From Candidatus Poribacteria bacterium (GTDB lineage: Bacteria; Poribacteria; WGA-4E; WGA-3G), in the NCBI GenBank assembly GCA_003635195.1, contig PYIY01000070.1, positions 1-34,836 of the forward strand: DNA of 34,836 nucleotides. Reading direction: 5' to 3'. Of this stretch, positions 7,581-14,827 are shown piece after piece. The position numbers and the translations under genes are program-made. Within the stretch, counting starts at the first letter, position 1. Every line of letters begins with the position of its first letter. The notes under the pieces are model-generated. The model ran no database searches, had not been told where the DNA came from, and saw only the letters and a list, made by a program, of their open reading frames with translations.

Positions 7581-8273
7581 CTATTGCCAAGCATACCAAG
7601 TCTGATAAAAGTATCTTCCCCACGGCGGGTAAGGCGGCTTAAAATTTCCCTCCCCGTTCTTATCTTGACACCGGAAACGGACGCGATGTCCGCCATCAAG
7701 TTGTTTCCAGTACGTTGCCTGCCACGGCGTAACAGAATCCCACGCAATAGACGCTAAAAATAGTTCCTTCTGATTGTAGAAACACATAGATTCAATGTAC
7801 GCTTCAAGCCAATTCTTATCAGCCTTGCCCCAATTGCCCCAATCTTTATTTCCACAAATCAGTTCCCATATTTCGTATTCACCGTTGTCTGTCAATTGGA
7901 AACTCGCGGTTATGTATTTTTCCCAGTCCGGGGCAGCGAAGGCTTCCCATTGTGCACCGCCTTCTTGGGTGAGCCCATAATACGTGACTTCTCGCTCATC
8001 TACGGGAACACCAACCCAACGTTTCGGTTCATCGAGTGCCAATTCGATTTGTTCAGCGGTTAAAATAAAACCCATCTCTTCATTTTTCGCGTAAATTAGC
8101 CCCAAGGAGAGAAGTCGATAAAAGGTCTCAACGAGTGAGGCGCGTGTTAAGCCGTGCCCTTTTTTATTCAGGTGTAACTCAAGATCGTCATCAACGAGAG
8201 CACAGATTTCTAATTCGTGCTCGACGACAGTCTCAAGTAGCCAATACTCGCCGCGTGTAAATCGTGGTTCCAT
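7581..8273 (-). CDS. Unknown-family protein, tandem paralogue B
   Basis: A 230-residue protein, paralogous over its whole length to the product of 6721-7410. Both open with the same 19 residues and share HLNKKGHGLTR, the YYGLTQEGGAQWEAFAAP core and the W-A-TYWKQL segment. Differences cluster between residues 75 and 95 and at 130-150, where this copy has an extra GNWGKADKNW stretch and the other a shorter loop. The ATG at 8273 matches the paralogue's start exactly. No leader or membrane segment is seen. The winged-helix idea for the first half is only a pattern guess. It follows the lipoprotein gene at 8297-8851 after 23 bases, so they are probably one transcript. Confidence 0.75.
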   Translation of the reverse strand: MEPRFTRGEYWLLETVVEHELEICALVDDDLELHLNKKGHGLTRASLVETFYRLLSLGLIYAKNEEMGFILTAEQIELALDEPKRWVGVPVDEREVTYYGLTQEGGAQWEAFAAPDWEKYITASFQLTDNGEYEIWELICGNKDWGNWGKADKNWLEAYIESMCFYNQKELFLASIAWDSVTPWQATYWKQLDGGHRVRFRCQDKNGEGNFKPPYPPWGRYFYQTWYAWQ

Positions 8274-8296
8274 ACTGTTATTCCGTATCCCCCCAA

Positions 8297-8851
8297 CTAT
8301 AAAGATAAGATAGAAAACCCGACACCGGTTAGAATAGCGGCACCGAAAGCAGATCCGGCGGCAACTGATAGCATTCGAGATGATCGCGTTTTTGATCTAT
8401 AGGCATCGGCGTAAAACTTGACATATTCAGGCGATTTTCCGATTAATCTTTCAGGGGGTGGGTTTGGTGGACGGATATAATATGCAATCAGCGTACTGAA
8501 GACTACTGCAGCACCGACTGAAGCACCTATGTACGGAAAATAATTTTCTTCATATCCAATGGCCATGTCGTAAAGGCATACACCTGTTACACCACACGTC
8601 GCTGCGGCGAAAGGCGCGCTCATGCCTGCTCCAAAATGCGCCAGTAAGTTGGCATCGCGGCTGGCATCCGATTCAGCATCTGCTTTTGCCTGAAGCAGTA
8701 TAGAGTCGTGTGGAATATTCTCATATTTTCTATTCAGATTTGGGCTATTAGGCGCGACCGGCGTAGATGGAAAAATCCCGCCACACCCGAGTAGTCCCAC
8801 CGTGAGCACGCCAACGATGTTTATGATTACAACTCTTATCAAAATAGACAT
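8297..8851 (-). CDS. Lipoprotein with glycine/alanine-rich membrane segments
   Basis: No family is recognised. The ATG at 8851 (184 residues) is chosen over an in-frame ATG at 8875 because AAAGGAAA lies 6 bases upstream and the product then begins directly with the leader. The leader ends in VGLLGC (lipobox) followed by GGIFPSTP and closely matches the leader of the TPR lipoprotein at 4749-5912. Beyond it, two hydrophobic Gly/Ala-rich stretches (about residues 70-125 and 160-184) suggest membrane insertion or helical packing. It is unusual for a lipoprotein to have further hydrophobic segments. It is followed by the two paralogous unknown genes on the same strand. Confidence 0.7.
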   Translation of the reverse strand: MSILIRVVIINIVGVLTVGLLGCGGIFPSTPVAPNSPNLNRKYENIPHDSILLQAKADAESDASRDANLLAHFGAGMSAPFAAATCGVTGVCLYDMAIGYEENYFPYIGASVGAAVVFSTLIAYYIRPPNPPPERLIGKSPEYVKFYADAYRSKTRSSRMLSVAAGSAFGAAILTGVGFSILSL

Positions 8852-8904
8852 AGTGATTTCCTTTGTTGTGGACACGAAGTTCCAATCGGTGAAACCTCAT
8901 AGAC

Positions 8905-11900
8905 TTAATCGTAGCGGAAGTCCGTGAGTGGCAATCCGGAGAGTGGACTCAAGTCTGTGATCGGATTCCCTTGGATCCACAATCTCCGCAATGCCGCTAA
9001 CTCGGCAAGCGGATTGATGTTTTCAATGGCATTGTATCGAATATCCAAGGTACGAAGTCTCTTGAGTTCCGCCAGTGGACTTATATCCGAAATCTGACTT
9101 TTCTCCAAACAGAGATATTCTAAACTGGTGAGGGATGCTAACTGACGCAGGTCTGTTAGCGGACTGTTACTCAGGTCCAGTTCCGTAAGCTTCAATTTGA
9201 AGAGTGGACTTAAGTCTGTTATTGGGTTCCCTTCGATCCCTAAAGTCTGCAGTTGCGTCAACCTCGAAAGCGGGGTTATGTCCGAAATGCCGTTCCTTTG
9301 CAGCGTGAGTTTCTTTAAGCTCATTAGATTCCCCAATGGACGGATGTCAAGGTTTGCTGTGGTTGCGGTTGGTGCGAGATCCCGGATATGTAGCGTTTCA
9401 AGTTTCGTTAAGTTCACCAGCGGTTGTAAATCCGTTATTGGATTTTTATTTAGATATAGTTCTCTGAGATTTGTTGCGAATCCTAAGCCAGTGATGTCAT
9501 GGATACCCTTACCCTCCGCATAGAGATATTCCAATCTTAACATTTTTTCTTTAGTCAATGGAACACCTGATAGGAGTCCGAGTTCACCCCGAATAGCTGC
9601 TCTTAACGCTGGATCCGGCATCCATGCCTCGGAAACTCGTGTTTGTGGTGTCTGCTCGGCGATAGCATCGTATTTTAAGTCTGTCAGATTCAGTTCGGAG
9701 AGTCGCGTGAAATCTGTTACGAGATTCTCCTTGATCCATAATGTCCGCAGTTGCGCCAACCCCGCCAGGAGGCTTATATCTGAGACGTTGTTATATGATA
9801 GATCCAAGGTGCGAAGTTTCTTTAGCTGCGCCAAGGGGTGGGTATCCGCAATCCTGTTCCACTTCAGAGAGAGTTCCTCTAAGTCGGCCAGCACTGCCAA
9901 GGGGTGGATGTCCGAGATTTCGTTGTATGACAGATCCAAGGTGCGAAGTTTCTTGAGTCCTATCAATAACTGGATATCCGCAATCCTGTTCCTCCCCAGA
10001 GAGAGTTCTTCTAAATTGATAAGCTCTGCCAATGGACGGAGGTCGAGATTCGGCATATCTGGAGAGAGTCCCCAGAGATCTAAACTTTCAAGTTGCGTCA
10101 ATTTCGCCAACGGACGCAAATCTGTTATCGGATTTTCACTCAAATGTAACTCCCCAAGATTCGTTGCGAACGCTAAGCCGGTGATGTCGCGGACACCTTT
10201 TTGATCCGCGTCCAGATAGTGGAGCATCGGCAATTTCTCTTTGGTTAGCGGGACACCTGGTAGGAGTCCGAGTTCACCGCGAACCGCTGCCCGTAACGCT
10301 GGGTCTGGCATCCATGCCTCGGAGGACGGTGTGGGTGCTGTTAGATCTGGGACAGCATCGTATTTTAAGTCTCTCAGGTTCAGATTGAAGAGGGGCCATA
10401 AATCTTCTATTGGGTTCCCTTTGATCCGCAATACTTCCATTTGTGTCAACCCGTCAAGCGGACTCAAGTCCTGAATATGGTTATCTGTAAGGATTAGGTG
10501 CCTTAGATTTTTCAAATCTCTGAGCGGCGTAATGTTCACAATTTCGTTGTCGAAAAGGTCTAATTCGTCTAAGTGTATCAGATGCGCAAGCGGACGGAGA
10601 TCGCTTACATAATTGTCAGCCAAATTCAGGTAGGTCAGGGCGGTCAGTGAATTGAGTGGCGATACGTCTGTTACCCGGTTCTGCCAGAGGCTTAACCCGG
10701 TGAGATGCGTTAGGTCCGTGAGGGGTTTGAGATCTGCGACTTGGTTACCACCTATATTGAGATGGATTAGGGAGGTGAGTGTCGCGAGTGGACTTAGGTC
10801 GGTAATGTAATTACCGGCATTACCTAAGTGTAACTCCACTAAATTTTGTGCGAATTCCAGACCCTTCAAATCCGTAATACCTTTTCCACCGGCATGCAGT
10901 TGGCGCAGCTGGCGCAGCCTCTCTTTTGTCAAGGGTACCACTGCGGGCAGTGAGAGTTGCTCGCGTATGGCATCTCGCAATGCGGGGTCAGGCATCCATG
11001 GGTTCGTCTCCGCCGGCTGCACCGGTGCTCTCGGTGTTGAGACTGTTTCAGTGCCGTGTAAGCCAGCACTACTGATTTTTCCGGTCATGGTTGCCCGTCC
11101 GACTTGATTTCGCTTCGCTGGTTTCGCGTCGGTTTCGAGGACGATGGGGGCTTCAATAATTTCGATCGTCGGTTCCGATGCCGCTTCAAAACTATAGGGT
11201 CTCTGAAACCGAGAGAGGTATTTGTTGCTGAATCCGAGCAGTAAGAGCATCAAAATTGCGGCTGCACCGAGTGCTGCCCACGGCAGTAACGGTTTCCCTG
11301 TTGGCGCAGGTGCGAGTTTCAGCGCAGCAACTTCCTGCACGATGTTATTTGTGAGACTATCGGGTAATTGGACGCGTCCGAGTATCTCTTGAACCAAGCG
11401 TTCTTCGTCCTGTTGCAAACGCCTTCTCGCCCGTTGGAGCCGACTTGTAATCGTGTGCACCGATACACCCAGAAACTTGCTAATCTCTTTAGTCGTCATT
11501 TCACCGAGATAGTAAAGCGTCATAACAGTACATTCGCTTTCCGGGAGTTTTTCGAGGAGTTTTTTGGCGATTTCTTGGCGATGCTCGGTGGCTTCTATTT
11601 CACGTTGCTCTGATACATGGTGTGCATAAGCTGATTTTTCTAAATCTTCCATAGGTGTCGTCTCCAACGATTGAAGTGCGGGGCCGTTGTCTCGCAGCCA
11701 GTTCAGGCAAAGCCGATTTGTCATGACATAAAGCCATCCCGGAAACTGGTGCGGGTTTTTGAGCGTTGAAAGTTTCTTGTAGACCTGGAGGAAGGTGTCT
11801 TGGGTAATCTCTTCAGCGTAGTGAAAATCGCCGACCTTCCGCCACGCCAGTGCATGAACACTTTTTTGATACTTTCGGACTAAAGCGGTGAATGCGGTGT

Positions 11901-11949
11901 CATCGCCCGACAGCACATCGTAAATCAGTTGAACATCATTTTCTATCAT
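8905..11949 (-). CDS. ECF sigma factor fused to membrane segment and LRR ectodomain
   Basis: This 1014-residue protein begins with an ECF sigma factor. Region 2 is at about 18-88, with YAEEITQDTFLQVYKKL and GWLYVMTNRLCLNWL. Region 4 is at about 125-180, with LPESECTVMTLYYLGEMTTKEI and a helix-turn-helix ending SVHTITSRLQRARRRL. One membrane helix spans 221-240 (LLPWAALGAAAILMLLLLGF). After a linker, three leucine-rich modules start at WMPDPALR (318, 546 and 776); each has internalin-type units such as ITDLSPLATLTSL and ends in a DLKYDA-like motif. The N-terminus should be cytoplasmic and the LRRs outside. GGAG lies 7 bases before the ATG at 11949. Planctomycetal ECFs with membrane-anchored extensions are known from general knowledge. 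No separate anti-sigma gene is adjacent. Confidence 0.9.
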   Translation of the reverse strand: MIENDVQLIYDVLSGDDTAFTALVRKYQKSVHALAWRKVGDFHYAEEITQDTFLQVYKKLSTLKNPHQFPGWLYVMTNRLCLNWLRDNGPALQSLETTPMEDLEKSAYAHHVSEQREIEATEHRQEIAKKLLEKLPESECTVMTLYYLGEMTTKEISKFLGVSVHTITSRLQRARRRLQQDEERLVQEILGRVQLPDSLTNNIVQEVAALKLAPAPTGKPLLPWAALGAAAILMLLLLGFSNKYLSRFQRPYSFEAASEPTIEIIEAPIVLETDAKPAKRNQVGRATMTGKISSAGLHGTETVSTPRAPVQPAETNPWMPDPALRDAIREQLSLPAVVPLTKERLRQLRQLHAGGKGITDLKGLEFAQNLVELHLGNAGNYITDLSPLATLTSLIHLNIGGNQVADLKPLTDLTHLTGLSLWQNRVTDVSPLNSLTALTYLNLADNYVSDLRPLAHLIHLDELDLFDNEIVNITPLRDLKNLRHLILTDNHIQDLSPLDGLTQMEVLRIKGNPIEDLWPLFNLNLRDLKYDAVPDLTAPTPSSEAWMPDPALRAAVRGELGLLPGVPLTKEKLPMLHYLDADQKGVRDITGLAFATNLGELHLSENPITDLRPLAKLTQLESLDLWGLSPDMPNLDLRPLAELINLEELSLGRNRIADIQLLIGLKKLRTLDLSYNEISDIHPLAVLADLEELSLKWNRIADTHPLAQLKKLRTLDLSYNNVSDISLLAGLAQLRTLWIKENLVTDFTRLSELNLTDLKYDAIAEQTPQTRVSEAWMPDPALRAAIRGELGLLSGVPLTKEKMLRLEYLYAEGKGIHDITGLGFATNLRELYLNKNPITDLQPLVNLTKLETLHIRDLAPTATTANLDIRPLGNLMSLKKLTLQRNGISDITPLSRLTQLQTLGIEGNPITDLSPLFKLKLTELDLSNSPLTDLRQLASLTSLEYLCLEKSQISDISPLAELKRLRTLDIRYNAIENINPLAELAALRRLWIQGNPITDLSPLSGLPLTDFRYD

Positions 11950-12302
11950 TGGTATACTCCATAATGACTTGTCGCTCTGCTGGGGAACTCTGCCGGTGTC
12001 GGATCAAATGACCTTCATAAAGTCTTATCCCAGCACAGGCCCCCGTAGGACCGAAGTGAATCAGATGCATTAAAGGATCCGCTTAAAAACACAGAACGTA
12101 TTTCTTCTGTTTGTTAAAGACACAATTTTGGGGTGGAAAACGTGCATTTTGCGAAAAAAAATGAAATAAATTTGGATTTTTTAGCGGTTGTCCGGCGAGT
12201 ATCAGGATAGGCTTTTACCGGTTTAGGACCCACCGCCTTAATCTAAATTATAACATCCGGTTAAAACGGATTGCAAGAAAAAGCAAAACACATAAAAATC
12301 GG
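11950..12302. other. Divergent intergenic region, no gene seen
   Basis: This gap, with the repeat that follows, separates the sigma-LRR gene (minus) from the propeller gene (plus). It is A/T-rich in its second half (about 12110-12190). It must hold the promoter of the sigma-LRR gene, but I could not pick a convincing -35/-10 pair. No small ORF with a good ribosome site was recognised. Confidence 0.5.
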
Positions 12303-12458
12303 GGTTACTTATTGAGCAAATATTGGGCATTCAGACGCAAAAAGTAGGCATTTCTGTCCTTTAAACCCCCTAAATCCCCCTTATCAGGGGACTGTAAGAG
12401 AGAAATCCCCTAAATCCCCCTTATCAGGGGACTTGAAGAGAGAATGCGTAAGTCTTAA
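12303..12458. mobile_element. MITE-like element, diverged copy
   Basis: Two tandem CCCCTAAATCCCCC-type units (12366-12398 and 12407-12438) lie between a right end TGCGTAAGTCTTAA (12445-12458) and a degraded left end near 12303-12322. The stretch 12325-12365 (core CAGACGCAAAAAG) aligns with 29592-29633 (core TAGACACAAAAAG), which is part of the better-preserved copy at 29564-29687. The right end is the inverse of the TTAGGACTTACG end of that copy. There is no transposase inside, so it would depend on an element elsewhere. Confidence 0.6.
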
Positions 12459-12459
12459 T

Positions 12460-12488
12460 TTGATTTCTTCCTGAAAATGCGGTAGAAT
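12460..12488 (+). promoter_or_regulatory. Possible promoter of the propeller gene
   Basis: TTGATT (12460-12465) and TAGAAT (12483-12488) are 17 bases apart. A start near 12495 would give a leader of only about 15 bases before the ATG at 12510, with the Shine-Dalgarno sequence almost at the 5' end. The -35 box abuts the end of the MITE-like element. Confidence 0.4.
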
Positions 12489-12509
12489 ATACCTCAAAGG
12501 AGACTTTTG

Positions 12510-14285
12510 ATGAAACTGTTATCCTATCTACTCGTGTTTGCGATCAGCATCGGACTTTATACCGCTACAGCGGCACCCTCAGATACTAACGATACACCCC
12601 CGTGGCAGCCCACAGGAAAATACATACATCCCGATATCCGAGAGAGTTCCGGCATTGTTGCGAGCCGTCAGTTTGAAGGGGTCTATTGGACCCTCAACGA
12701 TTCTGGCAACCCTGCAACACTTTACGCCACTAAACTGAACGGTGAACTCATCCAAGAGATAGCAGTAAAAGGTTCCGGAAACTTCGATTGGGAGGCACTC
12801 GGTATTGACGACAAAAATCGGCTCTGGATCGGCGAAATCGGTAATAACAGCAGATTGCGATTTGATCTGAAAGTGGTGGTCGTCGTAGAACCCAACCCTT
12901 TTACTGAGACGGAGGCGGAAGTTATCGCGAGTTATCCGTACCGGTACCCGAACGAAAATGTGGATGCAGAAGGGCTTTTTATTGTTGAAGGTATCCCCTA
13001 TATCGTCTCCAAAGAGAGAGAACGGGCGGTGCTTTACCGGTTCCCTACCCTGCAGGTTTCCGATACAAAACAGGTGTTAGAGAGGGTTGGCGAGTTTGCT
13101 GGAGCGAAGTTGGTGACGGGTGCAGGCGTGTCAGAGGACGGCACGCGGCTTGCCGTTTGCACCTACGATGCGCTCTGGATATATCACGGCACAACGGGTG
13201 ATTTAGGGAAAATGATTCAAGGCACACCGTGGCACTTATCGCATAGTTTCTATGGAGAAGCAATCTGCTTTGATGGCTACAACCTCGTGTTGACAAACGA
13301 GGCGCGGGACATCTACGCGGTGCCGCAGTTTTGGTATGAGAAGGAGTGGACATTACCGCCAAAGAACACCCATTCCGTAATTGCCCTACTCCCCAAGGCA
13401 GCAACACACGGCACAACAGTTCGGGCAGAAAGTTACCGCGCCGAGGGTGTTGATATAGGGGGTAGCCATGTCGCTTTCACACCGGAGGTTGTTGGCGAGA
13501 TGGGGTACTTAACCGTCCCGATTGAAGCTCCTTACAGAGATATTTATGAAATTCGTGCTGTTTTGACACGCGGACAAGCGTATGCGCAGGTTCAATTATC
13601 CGTCAACGGCACCACAGTCGGAACGCCTTACGATTGCTATGCTCCTGAACCGATCGCCGGGACATTGGTCTCATTTGGGACTGCCCCTTTGAATGCTGGT
13701 GAAAATCAGATAACGCTCAGTATTGTTGGAAAGGCATCTGAAGCCACAGGCTCTAAAATCGGTGTTGACTCCTATCAGGTGTTACATGCTTCTCCATTCG
13801 TCAAGCGTTACATGATTTTGGGACCGTTTCCGAAGACAGATGTTGGGACGATTGATGAACTGCTGCGCGTTGAAGGTCAATTGGACCTAAAAAAGACTTA
13901 CACAGGTATTGATGGCAAAGCCGTCCACTGGCAGGAAGCGACTGCCAGAGCAGATGGTTTTCTCGATTTACGTAGAGACCTCAGTCCTACCCCAATGACC
14001 GTCGGATACACGTTAGTATATATCTACGCGCCGAAAGTGACCGATTCCGTAATGTTCGTCGGGAGCGATGATGAGATCGCTGTTTGGTTAAATGGCACTG
14101 AAATTCACCGGAAAAGTATCAATGCTGGCGCGACTGCAGATGCAGATGCGGTACCCTGTCAACTGAAAATTGGGTGGAACACGGTTTTGTGTCAAAAAGT
14201 CGATAATGGATGGTCCTGGGGTCTCTATTTGCGATTTACGGATGCGGATGGGGTTCTCAGATATGCTATCCACCCCGCGGAGTAG
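12510..14285 (+). CDS. Exported beta-propeller-like protein with C-terminal ligand-binding-like domains
   Basis: The ATG at 12510 (591 residues) is preceded by AAAGGAG at 7 bases; the TTG at 12507 is a weaker choice. Residues 1-21 form a Sec signal peptide (cleavage near TATAA-PSD). Residues 25-300 look like a beta-propeller: they carry SSGIVASRQFEGVYWTLNDSGN, GNFDWEALGIDD, LWIGEIGNN and VDAEGLFIVEG, typical of SdiA-regulated or phytase-like propellers with acidic metal-binding loops. Residues about 310-420 resemble a beta-sandwich carbohydrate-binding domain (LSVNGTTVG, LNAGENQITLSIVG). The last 160 residues (MILGPFPKTD, VFVGSDDEIAVWLNG, GWNTVLCQKVDNGWSWGLYLRF) resemble the galactose-binding-like modules common in planctomycete-type secreted proteins. 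Enzyme activity cannot be assigned. Confidence 0.75.
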   Translation: MKLLSYLLVFAISIGLYTATAAPSDTNDTPPWQPTGKYIHPDIRESSGIVASRQFEGVYWTLNDSGNPATLYATKLNGELIQEIAVKGSGNFDWEALGIDDKNRLWIGEIGNNSRLRFDLKVVVVVEPNPFTETEAEVIASYPYRYPNENVDAEGLFIVEGIPYIVSKERERAVLYRFPTLQVSDTKQVLERVGEFAGAKLVTGAGVSEDGTRLAVCTYDALWIYHGTTGDLGKMIQGTPWHLSHSFYGEAICFDGYNLVLTNEARDIYAVPQFWYEKEWTLPPKNTHSVIALLPKAATHGTTVRAESYRAEGVDIGGSHVAFTPEVVGEMGYLTVPIEAPYRDIYEIRAVLTRGQAYAQVQLSVNGTTVGTPYDCYAPEPIAGTLVSFGTAPLNAGENQITLSIVGKASEATGSKIGVDSYQVLHASPFVKRYMILGPFPKTDVGTIDELLRVEGQLDLKKTYTGIDGKAVHWQEATARADGFLDLRRDLSPTPMTVGYTLVYIYAPKVTDSVMFVGSDDEIAVWLNGTEIHRKSINAGATADADAVPCQLKIGWNTVLCQKVDNGWSWGLYLRFTDADGVLRYAIHPAE

Positions 14286-14469
14286 AAGGCAACGATTTAA
14301 CACTCCTCCGTCAAATCCCCATGCTTTAACTTGCCGGATGTAGACAGCGAAAAACTTGATTATCCCATAAACCTTTCTGTAATAAATACGTCTAAATCTA
14401 CAGTGTTCGGCATAGGTTGTGATTGATGTGTTGTCGGAACGCTCGTCAATTGAGACAATCACGTAAAAG
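14286..14469. other. Intergenic, no gene seen
   Basis: Together with the element that follows and the A/T-rich stretch 14700-14827, this is a gap of about 540 bases between the propeller and barrel genes. A 124-codon frame on the minus strand runs back into the propeller gene and shows no family features. Nothing else can be supported here. Confidence 0.5.
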
Positions 14470-14690
14470 CCCGCACGCCTCTATATTGATAAAGCCCTTC
14501 GGGTATCCGTTGCATGTATAGGGTAGCAGGAGTAACGTCCGCACCCGTTGATGAATCACATGTCATATAAGATCAGGCACTTCGGTGCATAGCTGGCTTG
14601 GCCGCTATTGTGGAGCGAAAGTAAGACGGTGGACTCTCAGAGAAAACCGCGGTCGCGAGGAAGCACAAGCCCCTACCTTTAGGTAGTGGG
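14470..14690 (+). mobile_element. Degenerate IS200/IS605-type right end with omega-RNA-like sequence
   Basis: The 3' part (14630-14690) has the layout of right ends of tnpB-bearing elements: GACTCTCAGAGAAAACCGCG, then AAGC, then a terminal hairpin CCCCTACCT / AGGTAGtGGG (14670-14690). In one frame the stretch reads as a decayed TnpB-like tail with stop codons (for example TVDSQRKPRSRGSTSPYL, ending in TAG at 14680). A GCAC-TTCG-GTGC stem with a UUCG-type loop is at 14577-14588. In intact elements this 3' region of tnpB is also the guide-RNA scaffold for TnpB. No tnpA or intact tnpB is present, so this is an orphan remnant. The assignment rests on pattern recall. Confidence 0.55.
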
Positions 14691-14827
14691 TACCTTGACT
14701 AACCTACGTCCTATCAAATTTTCCTACTCATAACCTTCCCTGTATCCATTGCTATCAATTCAACGTTTAACAGGTAGGCAAATATACCATCAAGGTTTAA
14801 AGTTGAAACAGCAGTGGGGTGTATCCG

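Noticed and set aside
9707..10204. 165-codon plus-strand frame inside the LRR gene
   Set aside because: It is a by-product of the repetitive LRR codons on the other strand.
14088..14462. 124-codon minus-strand frame at the end of the propeller gene
   Set aside because: Much of it is the antisense shadow of a real gene, and the rest shows no motif or ribosome site.
14500..14690. tRNA or tmRNA in the structured region
   Set aside because: No cloverleaf, T-loop or CCA end could be formed; the layout fits an IS200/IS605-type right end better.
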